From Spinacia oleracea (Eukaryota > Streptophyta > Magnoliopsida > Caryophyllales > Amaranthaceae): a stretch of DNA of 64,000 nt. The stretch is from NCBI RefSeq assembly GCF_020520425.1, contig NC_079489.1, positions 82,280,810 through 82,344,809 on the forward strand, written 5' to 3'. How positions within the stretch are numbered: position 1 is the first letter of the stretch; every line of letters begins with the position of its first letter. The notes under the pieces are model-generated. The model did no database searches, was not told the DNA's origin, and saw only the letters and a list, made by a program, of their open reading frames with translations. Of this stretch, positions 22,646-34,012 are shown piece after piece. Position numbers and translations under genes: made by a program.

Positions 22646-23645
22646 GGTAGTGTTTGGATAAATGGATTTGATTTGAAATGCATCATTTCAATTACTTCAT
22701 TTCAAATACTGACATTGAATTCCAAATCATTTGTTTGGCAAAAACAAGAATTACAAATCCATCATTTGAAATTCTCTACAGTATGTTGTTTGGAAAGAAA
22801 TTTAAAATTTTAATTTCAAATTATTCGCAACAACTAAACAATTAGAAAATTATAACCAAAATTGTATTAATCAACAAGAAATCAGAAATTAACAAGTTTT
22901 GGATCTCATGAACTTTGATGCATTTATTGAAAATGCATGCTACAAAATTAACTACCCCTATCTCAAAATATAAATTAAAATAAATAAATTTAAAACCAAC
23001 ATTTCGATATCACCATTCATCATCTTCTTCTTAAATATTTAGTATCCCAATTTCTCACACAACATTTTCATCCTCCCTCTTTATGCTCACATTTTCTCTC
23101 CCTTCAAACAAGAACATAAATGTCATTGTTAATTGTAATCTTCGATTCCTTTGGACTTTGTTCTCACATTCTCTTTGTATTCCAAAATCCAATTAATTAA
23201 TGGTGATTGATCCTCTTCAAGCTCAAATTAATGGCGCATGATGTCTTTCCAAGCTCTAATTGGCCATGGTCACTGCTTTCTTTGTCGTCTTTTCCAGTAG
23301 GTGAAGATATCGGAGAAGAAGATGCAGGGGAGGAGCTATGCAGGAAGCCGAAGAGGAGAGATAAGTTAAGAGAAGTGATCTATGGAGGAAAGAGAAAATG
23401 AGGAGAGAGAATTTAAAGACTTTTTTTAGTTGTTGTAGTCACCCGTAGATGGAGAAATAAGGGGTCTAAAATTGTAATTCGAAATGACAGGCATTTGAAG
23501 ATAATTTCAAATCCTTATTTTGGTTTGTGTTTTACATAGGGTATGGAATTGGGCCAAATCCAATTACAAATGATTTGTAATCCCAAACAACTAAATTGGG
23601 CCGATTCCATCATTGGAAATGAAATGTCCATATCCAAACAGACCA
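22646..23645. mobile_element. PIF/Harbinger-like non-autonomous element
   Basis: Imperfect terminal inverted repeats GGTAGTGTTTGGATA and TGGTCTGTTTGGATA, flanked by TAA (22643-22645 and 23646-23648), the 3-bp duplication of this superfamily. It is 1,000 bp with no transposase. A 64-codon ORF at 23207-23401 (acidic, then Lys/Arg-rich) may be captured host sequence, but I recognise nothing in it. Confidence 0.5.
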
Positions 23646-23705
23646 TAAAAGAAATACGTAACAACAAAAAGTAACGGAGGGAGTAGTTTTGATAAATAAG
23701 AAGTA

Positions 23706-24016
23706 CTCCCTCCGTTCCTAAATAAGTATCACTTTTCTATAAATGGCGTTTCCTTATAAGTGTCCACTTTCCATTTTTGAACATACACTTTTTCCACTTT
23801 TTTCATACATTTTTCTCACTTTTTCATAAATCATGATTATTTTTTCTTACACATTCTACACTTTTCCCACTTTTCAATACCCACATCCACTTTTATTTGT
23901 ACTTTATCAATAAATAATTATCTACTTTATCCTTTTCCCAAAATAACATTCTCAGTCATTACCTCTTACACACTTCACAATTTAATTAATTACCGTGCCA
24001 CTCCCCATAAGTGACG
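23706..24016 (+). mobile_element. Degenerate Stowaway/Mariner MITE
   Basis: Begins CTCCCTCCGTTCCTAAATAA after TA, a typical Stowaway terminus. The right end may be near GTGACGGAAG at 24008 but is decayed, so the boundary is approximate. Non-coding. Confidence 0.5.
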
Positions 24017-24321
24017 GAAGATGCTACATATACCCAGGGGGTACAAAATAGTGTTGTACCCAAGCCTCTCATTGGCTATTGCCACATCAGCAATGCCACA
24101 TGGGGTATAATTTTCATATTGAAATTTCAAGTTGAATTTGAATTTGAAATTCAAATCCCATTTTAATTTCATTTTCCTTTAATTTTGCAGTAATTAGGGT
24201 TTATGTTTCGCAAATTAAAAAATATCTGGGGAAGTTAATTAGGAGAGAGAAAATGATGATTAATTTGGTAATTAGGTTTTCAAATGAATTAGGGGAGAGA
24301 AAATGACGCTTCATTCCCGAT

Positions 24322-24552
24322 ATGGTAGACGAAATTCCGATGAAGATTCAACAACGTAGAGCATCTCCTGAGGTCGAATTCGATTCTCCGAACTTCGGGT
24401 TCGACTTTATCATGGTTTCGAATAGCCGTCCTTCTGGTGTCGATTTTGAATCTCCGACCTTCGGGTTCGAGTTTATTAGGGTTTCGAAACGCCGTCTTCG
24501 TGGGTGGATTTCGATTTTCCAACCTTCGAGTCCGACTTCATTAGGGTTTTAG
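24322..24552 (+). CDS. Small ORF with 22-residue tandem repeats, unknown
   Basis: A 76-codon ORF with three head-to-tail copies of a 66-bp unit starting at about 24373, 24439 and 24505. It reads VEFDSPNFGFDFIMVSNSRP, then VDFESPTFGFEFIRVSKRRL, then a decayed third copy. Many differences between units are conservative (D/E, N/T), but the minus strand is also open over 24289-24522, so the coding strand is uncertain. The 5' leader has its own duplicated GGAGAGAGAAAATGA-like block and a TTAGGGTTT motif (24194). I do not recognise the protein; it may be a gene fragment inside a transposon. Confidence 0.3.
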   Translation: MVDEIPMKIQQRRASPEVEFDSPNFGFDFIMVSNSRPSGVDFESPTFGFEFIRVSKRRLRGWISIFQPSSPTSLGF

Positions 24553-24798
24553 GTAAAAGAAATTGAGCCGGTGGTGGTTGAATTAAGAATAGTCAGAGCT
24601 TCGAAGTTATCGCTTCCATGTCAAATTTATGGGTTGGGGGGTTCAGATCTGGTTTGATACACATTAGTCTCGTAACTGAATTTAGTATGAACTATTATAT
24701 ATGTACATAAACTGTTATGAATTTTATTCACAAGTACAAGTATGTCATTCAAATTTTATATTTAGTTTACGGATAAATACTTTAAAAGTTATGCATAA

Positions 24799-24880
24799 TC
24801 AATGGCTCCGACCTCACGTCAGAATGGTTAGTGCGCACACATGCTATCTCCTTAGTCACGGGTTCGAATCTTGCTTAATG
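24799..24880 (+). mobile_element. tRNA-derived SINE remnant
   Basis: GAATGGTTAGTGCGC resembles an A-box region and CACGGGTTCGAATC contains a good B box (GGTTCGAATC) about 45 bases on. It does not fold as a complete tRNA. A run of 14 C follows at about 24917-24930. 24900-25550 is otherwise AT-rich with no recognisable feature. Confidence 0.5.
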
Positions 24881-25558
24881 CCTTTGTTTAAATACAGTGT
24901 CTCACTACCTCCCCAACCCCCCCCCCCCCCTATTTTATAATTTTTTACGTTATATTTATTGATTCCAGGCCCATGTTTATGTATTTATATATTTATTATT
25001 TAGCCATATAAAGAATATTATGTCCACTCTAACATATCTGGGTCTCATTCCTCCATCTTATTTTCATGTTTAAATTTCCAAAGGTTATCATACTTCATTC
25101 CAGAAATATCGCTATATTCACGTTGTTCGTTTAGTGAAAAAAATATTTAGTCATAAAGGACCGTACTAGATTCGTATCGTTATGTAAAGTCTAATATATT
25201 AATTGAATATAATATTTACTTTATACACAATTCCAGAGATAACAAGTCAACGCCGTGTATTGGTTCAATATTTTCGGAATGGCGCATATATATTCGGAAC
25301 GGCGCAAATATTGGTTCAAGAGTAGGTAACTAGTTACATTATGCAATACAGACTATTCAATCCATAGGCTTAATTGTTGTTTACATCACGCAACAAAGGT
25401 GTTCATTTCACCTTACCTATGTGTAATTAGTAATGGGTATTTGAAATATACCGCTAGCGAATCACAATACCCGCAAAATAGTTATTGAATCCAAAATATA
25501 GTTTTAAATTCCTACAGCCACAACAACTTTTAAAATCCCGTCTCCTTGAGGAAGCGTT

Positions 25559-28500
25559 CACTTCTCCTTCAGTTTTTCCATCACTTCTTTGTTACCGATT
25601 TCATTGGTTGCATGGGTAAGTAGACGTCCAGCCACGGTTTCTCGAATGTCCCGGTGATTACGAGGGTAGTCCTTCATCTGCAATTAAAGATGAGTAGTAT
25701 GTTAGGAAGACATTCATTCAAATATATGTATTACTTCAACTCATATAGTCTAGTGAAGGGAATTAAAGCTTACCTGAAGTAGTAATTTTGCGTCCACCAA
25801 AAAGTTTAGCAGACACGACATACAAAGTAAACCACCATCGTCCGGGTGCTGTTGAGTTACTCCTTGCAACACGCGCTTTGGTACCCACGATTGCACCCCA
25901 AGCTCGAGCATTGGGCGGCCCACTGCCTCCACAGACAACACGGTCAAGTAGTTATCCTACAAGGTGTGAATGTATATAGAATTAGTGGTGCTACTATTAA
26001 GTAATAAATAAACTAAGATCACCTTGATCTAGTAGTTGGGTTAGGGTTTACCAGCATTTCGACCGCGATTGACACATCTTCGGGATGCGTTTCTTCCTGC
26101 AGTTCTTCAAGTTCCCCCGTCGGACAATACACGCTGAAATGAGGGTTGCCCTTCTTGGGCTTCGACTTCAAGATGTAGACCCTCCACTTGCCATCTCTAT
26201 TCACTGGCATCAAGAACTGGGAGTGTAGAGTTTGTAAGTAAAGTTTACTAGTGGAAAAAAAACGTAAACCTATAAGTCTTATACCTTCCGCTTTACGTTA
26301 AAGTCAACTACCCTGGCTCTTAAATCCTCCATAAAGTCCTTTGTGAGTGCAAGGGTCTCCTCCTCCTTTTCATTACCCTTGAAGGAATATAAATAGGTGA
26401 GTTCCTTGCATTTTCTTTGAGGTCCACGGGAAAAAAAACGGCTAATGAAAATGATAAATCTTACCCAAATATAAGGGGGGATGGCACAAAACCAGTCCAT
26501 TTTTCAAGCAAGTTCTTGGTTCACACAGTAACACCAAGCTGACATAACCTAATAACTTCCAATTCTATGAGTAATGGGCGCGTGGGTGATTAGATGAAGG
26601 GGACAAAAAAACAAGGTATTATATGTACCTGAGTTGTTAGGGTGCCTCCCACTTTGAGGGCGTCGTAGAGAACTCCTCTGCTAAGCTGGAGGTTTGTGTA
26701 TTTATAGAGGATTTGTTCATCAAGTGGGCTGTTTACAGGTGAGAAGCACACATGTGAGTATCTATACTTACATGGGGATAAGCCATGTATTTTTACAAGA
26801 AAACACACCCTATACTAAAACTTACGCTTGTGGACGTTGTTTAGAAAAAAATAACCGCAGGAGTAGGAACCATTCATGGCTATCTGGCTCGATGTGGGGA
26901 CTCTTGGGGGGGGGGGGGTCGTCTCACCGTCATCCGACTCATCACCACTGTTATCACGACTGTATTCTTCGGACTCCTCCGTATCAGTATGATCTGAAAA
27001 CTCCGATTCGTCATCATCCTTCCTCTTCCTTTGTTTCTTCTGCTTCTTCTGTCCACCTATGGCTCTACTAACTGCCTTTCACTTCTTTTCACCCTTACTT
27101 GTTGCCTTTTGTGAACCCTATAATAAGATTGCACAGAACATACCACTTCTTATTAGTGTGTCACATTGAATCCCCTAAAACAAAAATAATTTCATACTAA
27201 GAAAGCATTTCACAGTAACCCCTAACCACCTATTTAGAATCTTGTTTAATGTTACCTTTGCTGCTTCACCCTTTAAAGTGTTGAATGTTACCTTTGCTGC
27301 TTTACCCTTTGAAGTGTTGGCTGGAGGAATATCTTCCATTCGTGGAGCTGATATTTTCCTCCTACGCTTTTGCTTGGGTTTACCAGCTGCTGACTGGATC
27401 ATAACAGCCATAGAGTATGAATGAAATTTGTTGGATAGTTTAAGATGTTAACGGTTAACTATTTGAAGGACTTACGTTCTCTGCAACGTTAGCGTTTGCT
27501 CTTTTTTCTGCTGCTTTCTTCTTTGGTTTGGCCTTCGAGAGTTCCTTCCTTAAAGCTGGGTTTGGTACTTTAGGGGGCCCGTGAACGACGTTAAAGGCAC
27601 CCTGTCGTTCATATTGGCTCTCTGGCACCGGCCTTCCAATGGGGTAAGGGCTACCACAAACCACATCCCTAACAACCTTCACATGCACAACATATAAGTC
27701 GAGCTTCCAAAAGAAGGAATAAACAATTCAAAACATGATGGAATAAAATGCACAATCCTAAATCCAAGTCGTGTCCATATGGATATTACAAACAATTTGA
27801 CAAAATTTCACGAAAAAAATGTTTAATATGAAAGGATACCTCAGCGTGTCCAAAAGTCCCATCTTCAACAGACTTATCGGACTCTATAACTTGGCAAATT
27901 TCCTCATTTGTCCACGCTGCCAGCCGTGGGGCGCCTATTTCCCACCTGTTACCCGAGTGGCCAAACTTGATTCTGTCCACATATGCAATCTGGAACAGGC
28001 AAATATACAAGTGTTTAAGAAAATTATAGAAGCAAACATAGAGAACAAATGCTTTTTACAATAAGGGGTTCGTGTCCATTACCAAGAGAACCAGTGCTGA
28101 AGACTTTATCCCTTCCTTCTTATCAAGTTTACCTCGCTGCAAAAGCCAATCATGTATGACCTGGGCCTAATTCCACCTCCATGGTTTGTGGAAATAACTG
28201 CCTCTCATCACAGCTAGCAACTTGGGGCTAATACCATTGTTTTTCGTCAAGCATAAAAGATTACCAAGGCTTAGTAGGATAAAATTCCTTATGAATTTCG
28301 ACTTGTCCTTATACTCAAAATAAGACATTTTCCATGCATTTGCATGGTCAATCTGCCCGTTAAATTTCCCAAATTCTTTGGACAAATCGATCAGCTCGTC
28401 GTCATAAGCAATTATTTTTGGGAAATTCCACTTCGTTTCGCCAGATGGCAATCCAGTTATTGCACCCACCATTTCTTGGGTGATAGCTATCTCATAATCA

Positions 28501-30485
28501 TCCCTTATTCATAACACTCCTCTATTAGCATCCCACCGGCTTTGTAAGAAACCCATGAAATATCTATCCAATTTTCTTATTTTTAGGTCCAAGATGGACC
28601 CAAAACCTGCTTCCTCAACCCAGTGTCTCCTTGTATTACAAAGTGCCGCAACCAATTGTATGACACTACCAGGGTACGCCCTCAATGGTGGGTACTACAC
28701 GACAAAAAAAAAAAATTAATATGTTTAAAAATTATAATTAATTGTTTAACTCCTTGGTAAATAGGTATTTTGCACAAATTATACTTACTTCCTTTAACAA
28801 CTTTTCATCTTTGTATCGACCGACTTTCTTCCTCTTTTTTTTTTTTCTACTGCATTGGGACCAAAAAAAAAAAATTATTAGTATGAACAAATAGTTTTAA
28901 GTTCACAAGCATCTATTGAAGAATGTAATGACCTGTAGCACTATCCACTTCCTGTCTTGGTTCTTCAACATCTGTATTCTCATCACCTGTATCTTCCTCT
29001 TGTCGATCTGCATTGGGACCAAAAATATATTTATTAGTATGAACAAATAAATTTAAGTTCACAAGAATCTAGTGAACAATGTAATGACCTGTAGCTTCAT
29101 TCACTTCCTATCTGGCTTCTTCATCATCTGTTCTTTCATCGTCTGTATCTTCCTCTTCTTCAGCAAATGATGGTCCTGGTTCTTCCTTGTGTGCATTATT
29201 GTACCCAACCCTCTCCTCCTTTTCCGCCTCTAACTCTTCAGCCTCACGCTGTCTATTCCTCTCCTCTTCCTCCTCCAATGCTTTAGCCTGATGCTGCCTA
29301 TTCCTCTCCTTTTCTGCCTCTAACTCTTGAGCCTCACGCTGCCTATTCCTCTCCTCTTCCTCTTGTAACTCCTTATCCATCTTCTTCTTAGCCTCACGCT
29401 CCCTATTCATCTCTTCTGCCTCCTATAACTCCTTATCCATATTCTCCTTAGCCTCACACTCCCTATTAATCTCCTCTGCCTCCTGTAACTTCTTATCCAT
29501 CTCCTCCTTAGCCTCACGCTCCCTAATCATATGCGCTTCCGCCTCTAACTTCTTAGCCTCAGCCTCACGCTCCCTATTCCTCTCCTCTTCCTCTTCTGAT
29601 GTCGTTGTTCCTTGTGTTGTGTCAGTATTTCCATGATCTTCATTCCCCTCCTTCCCTTCTACCGTAGAAATGGTGTGGCCTGGTGATCCCGTAGCATCAC
29701 TTCCCTCGACCACCTAACACAAACAGATATATAGAAGATAAAATTTATAAAAGCGTAATTTTACCAAAATTCATACTATTTTTATTATTCACACCAATAG
29801 ATTTGAACATACGGTGTTATTTGTAGACTCATCTACCGCTGCCCAAACGTCTTCCTACTCCCATCATAAACAATTGTAATTGTAAGATATCCGGAACATA
29901 TGAATATATCATTGATTTAGGCGTAAACAGAAATAAACAATAATTTTACCTGTTGCACTTCCTTGTTAATGGGTTCAGCCTAAGTATACATACAAAATCT
30001 TATCATTTAAGCAGGCCAATTAAAGCAGCAAAAAAGTGAAATGCATCAAAGATCAAGAATTAGGCGGTTATATTTTTAATTTACCTCCGTTTGTTTAAAC
30101 AAATTGTCTAAATTGTCGAAGAATAAGGTTTTCTCCACGACCGTTGGCCGCGCACATTCTTCCCCAATTGCAGTTACGCTATCCCAGGCATTATGCACTG
30201 GATCATCACTAGTATGAGTACCCCTGTTTTTACAATTTAGGTCTTATTTTCATTTTCATTCTTAATTAAAAATTAAAAATTAGTTACAGAACACTAAAGT
30301 AAAGGAACGCTCGCTAAAATGACATGCAAAGTAAAAACGAAAAATAGCAGGGGCACATGGATTATGGACATTGATTCAGATAATTTATATGAATTAAACC
30401 AAAATTAAACTGTAAATCTAAAATCTGAACTAATTAAGTAAAAGTAGAAAGTAAGCATGACTCACGAATGTTGTTCATCTGCCAT
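25559..30485 (-). pseudogene. Ulp1-like MULE-type gene, many exons, decayed
   Basis: Exon 1 (30485-30466) reads MADEQHS and splices in phase to 30223-30085. Then come small exons, an E/R-rich coiled coil (29713-29108), a GLPSGE domain like those of plant Ulp1-type transposon proteins (about 28690-28180), an exon with YVDRIKFGHSGNRWEIGAPR (28010-27830), basic linkers (27688-26870), and a C-terminal part resembling an Ulp1 fold (about 26700-25559): EKWTGFVPSPLIF, then MPVNRDGKWRVYIL, then QQHPDDGGLLCMSC. Active Ulp1 proteases have HW and DCG at the latter two places; here KW and DGG. In-frame stops near 29418 and 28508 break the chain. It is probably the second ORF of a Mutator-like element; no transposase was found. 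Confidence 0.6.
29108..29713 (-). repeat. Coiled-coil coding repeat (EEERNREREA type)
   Basis: Tandem copies of 48-60 bp encode variants of EEERNREREAKEEMDKELQ. The frame is interrupted once, at about 29418, where a TAG replaces the CAG or CAA found in the same place in other units. The repeats are imperfect in length, which suggests replication slippage within coding phase. Confidence 0.75.
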
Positions 30486-31198
30486 GGTAAAAAATTCAGA
30501 CGCCCACTCTCCAATTTACCGTTGAGTGAGAAGAGAATTTCAAATATTACTCAGGTTGTGGTTCTGAATTGCTCTAAATTGTAACTGGGGTTTTTTTGAT
30601 TTGTGTACAGTAGTTGAAAAACAAATGGGGGAGAAGAAAGGTGTTTCGCGGTTAGATCAAGGGGAGAAGATGAAGAAATTCAATCTTGACCGTATAAAGG
30701 TAAGAAAAGAAGATGAAAAGTATCCAGAAAAATGGTTTTTAGTTAGAGTTAAAAAAAAGTAAGGGAATTTGAAAAAACAAAATTATTCAAAGACACATCC
30801 AATCAAACCACAGTCGTAATAAATTTTCACCTATTCCCAATGTTACTTTTTCATACATCTCTGAACATTGAAGAACGTGGAATACAGGAGGACGTTGATC
30901 CCTGTAACGTCTGATAAATTCCAAATCCAACTAATTATAAAATTTAATGCATAATGTTACAGTCATACTAATGTGACACTTAAACTGTGTTACATTAATA
31001 AGGGCCTTAGAAATTTTCAAACTCTTATTTTCATGTCTCTGATAAAATATAAAGTTAGTATGAATTAGGAAAAAGTATAGAATTCATATTTTTATATTTC
31101 ATGTCTCTACAATGATAATGAGGTAATTAATTACACTAGCTTGAATATTTAATACAGGATCATAATGATTAGCTTATAATATTGACAGCGAAATGTAA

Positions 31199-31265
31199 TT
31201 GTAGCTTGGTGGTTGCTTGATTACATTCTTCATGGGCTTCCCGGGTTCGAATGCTAGCAATAGGG
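31199..31265 (+). mobile_element. tRNA-derived SINE remnant
   Basis: TAGCTTGGTGGTTGC resembles an A box and CCCGGGTTCGAATGC a B box, about 40 bases apart. The fold is not a complete tRNA. Flanks 30486-31198 and 31266-32010 are AT-rich intergenic sequence in which I see nothing else. Confidence 0.5.
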
Positions 31266-32010
31266 CTATTAACTTAACTGTTTTTCATTTTTTGCCTTTC
31301 ACTTACCCCTTTAGTGATCCTCTTAAATCTTTATAAATACGATATGCTTGTTGTGCATATTTTACCGTTTTTCTTTAATTCGGTTACTTTTATAATTTTA
31401 TATGATTCACGATTCATGTTTTTGCTTTTACAAAAACACGAAATATTAGTAACAAAATAAGGTAATAAATATTAGTCACTATTTTCTTTAAAATGTGTTT
31501 GTAATTGGAATAGGATATATAAGTAATTTATTTGTAATCTATTTTTATAGATTTTGAGTCGCAATTTTATTAGAAAATTTAAGAGACATAACAATATAAT
31601 ACCATATTGCCCCGTATTTTGTTTATGTTTAGTGACGTTTTGTGAAATTTGGTGAACCACAATTGTAATTAAAAATAACCTTCAAAGTTTGATAACTTGC
31701 CGTTTACACTCTTATTTTTCCCAATTTTTTTGAAATTGTGCCAACTTACAATATGATAATAAAAACCAATCTATTTTTTTTGTTCCTGCTCCAATATGTG
31801 TTCTTACCACCAAAAATATTCATGTCCCTTCACATTCGACAAATTTCATATGTCTTTATGTTTTAATTTTTCTATTAATTTCAAATAGTATAATTACCAA
31901 CTTATACAATTATATACGTTTTTATTAGTGACACACGAAATCAAATACATTTACCTTCTTACTAGTATGATGAATTGAAACATCAAAGTCACATTTGAAA
32001 CATAACAAAA

Positions 32011-32036
32011 GCCGTGCATGGCACGGGGTCAATAGT
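32011..32036 (+). mobile_element. Decayed Helitron-like 3' end
   Basis: A 6-bp hairpin CCGTGC/GCACGG with an ATG loop (32012-32026) is followed by TCAATAGTT, where an intact terminus would read CTAGT. The sequence matches the hairpins of H0 and H1 in style. No matching 5' end is visible. Confidence 0.4.
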
Positions 32037-32149
32037 TACAAATCATTGTTATCATAATAAATAGACCTTGCTATTTACATAAACACTATTTACAAACATA
32101 ATGATGATGCAATTTTGCTATTTACACACGGAGTAACTACATAACTGTT

Positions 32150-32320
32150 GTAATGAACACACACAAACAAATCAAAACGACATACTATCTTGATGAACAC
32201 ACACACATAAAACTAATCGAGCGTACCGTAGTACGAACCACCCTAACTATTCTAGCGTACCATAGTACGAACTATCATAACAATTCTAATGAACACACAC
32301 ACACACAAACCACCATATCA
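32150..32320 (+). repeat. ACACAC-rich tandem repeat
   Basis: Three TGAACACACACA(CACA) blocks (32153, 32194, 32290) alternate with two diverged copies of a GCGTACC(G/A)TAGTACGAAC unit (32221, 32258). Low complexity, non-coding. Confidence 0.7.
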
Positions 32321-32324
32321 TATC

Positions 32325-32563
32325 TTAGAGGTCAGCATGATGTACTCTCCAAACTAGGGTAGAATTTGGCGAGTCCCCATCGAAATTATTGAAGTCGACG
32401 CTACTAGGGACTGAAAGAAGGGCGTAGCGCTCACCTCTTGAATAAATCGTCCTGGCCTGCTCCCACAGGTCACACACGCACTCATAGCGTATGCAAGTGA
32501 AAGTACCATCATTTTCTTTGTATTCAAGGATCTTGTAATAGCGGAAATTTGAAACCCGCACTT
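32325..32563 (-). pseudogene. Unrecognised protein fragment cut by LTR insertion
   Basis: Upstream of the G2 element the minus strand is open for about 70 codons, with plausible protein composition (SNFRYYKILEYKENDGTFTC, then WEQARTIYSRGERYALLSV). Its apparent N-terminal part lies inside the LTR and is artefactual, so it is the 3' part of an older coding exon interrupted at 32563. I do not recognise the family. Confidence 0.3.
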
Positions 32564-34012
32564 TGTGAGGGGGTCGAAAAAGCACGAGGCTAATGCGTGA
32601 CCTCATCCCTCGTGGGCGTGACGTTGTCAGATCAAGTGTAATTGGATTTCCTGTGAGTTTACACCCAATCGACTAGTAATATAGGAGTCGCCATTCAGTT
32701 TTTAACGACAATGAGAAAAACTGACAAAACCCGGTTATCGTGACATAAAGGGAGTGCCATTATGTTCGACCACGACGGCCATAGGTTCCCCTGTGATCCC
32801 TGGTGTGGGGATCTCTCAACGTACACCCGCAGGGCAGAGATTGAGAGTTCGGGGGACTGTAACTACCGAGAGGAGTGCTCATCGATAATACTCCAGAGGC
32901 AGGTTATCCTTACTAGCTCAGCATAAATAATTGAAGGGACATGCGTTAAACTATTCTGAATTGATTTTAGCAATATGCAACACATAATACTAAATCGATC
33001 GTGATTATCTTATTTAGATTGATTTAAGGTACCTAGCATGATAATTCAATTGTCCAAGGTATTATCTTATTAGGCGTGATAGATCAATCAAATTAATAGT
33101 TTGACAATTTTATAAAAGGGTGATGAAAGCGATTAAATCATATGAGGGACACATTACAACGCACCCTTGAGAGGTGCGTTAAAACTAACCACTTGGCTTT
33201 GCTATTTCTCCTTTTATTTAGCGAATCTCGGGTTTCCAAGCAATGTCCCAGTATTTAGGCTTAATTCATCAAGCTACAAGGGGCAGGGTGCGTTCTGTTC
33301 GACTTTTGGGTCGATTGCGACAGAATGCTGGATCAATTTCGCAGCGTGAGGCTTAGGCTTAAGGCTAGAGTCAATAGTCAGATTATGGAATTCTGTGTGT
33401 TGTTTTCACGTCGATTTTAGGCCGTATTTATAGGAAAAGAGTGTGTGGAAAGATAGATTTTAAGATACGAATCCAAAAAGAATCCGGAGATAAAACGACC
33501 CCAGGCACTTTCAGCGCCCAGGGCTGGGCGCCGAAGATTTCGGCGCCCAGATCCAGGCGTTGAAAATGGGATATGGGCCGAGTTCTTTGTCAGATTTGGA
33601 CTCTTAGAACACGGAGCTTTTGAGATTTATCCGAGTCTTTTAGTGCGTATTAACTTATGACGGAATGCGTCTGGGCCCGTTACGAACTCTAGGTTCGTTA
33701 GGAATTTAATTAATACGTAACTCTTATTTTTGAATTATACCAGGAATGCAAATTCTATCTCTTTTAGGATTTATGTTGGAGTGCAATACCTAATTCTGAC
33801 AGGTTTCTATCTTTTATGACTTTGCCACTTTTAACAACTACCTTTTACGGCAATTACTATTCTTAGCAGGTTTCTATAAATAGCATCTTTGGCTGAAATG
33901 AAAGGGTGATTGAGATCCGTTATTTTATAGGAGATGCGTTGCCAAGTGGAGATTTATGTTCTCATCATCGAACCTTCCCTTTCGGGAATGGGGACAAAAG
34001 TAGGTGTCTACA
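32564..34012 (-). repeat. 3' LTR of G element G2
   Basis: 1,449 bp, TGTAGACACC at 34012 to CCCCCTCACA at 32564 on the minus strand. A TATA box is at 33432-33425. The perfect 12-bp inverted repeat recurs at 33524-33550. To its right, on the minus strand, is the polypurine tract AAAGTGGGGGCTAAC (34027-34013), which identifies this as the 3' LTR. Confidence 0.87.
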
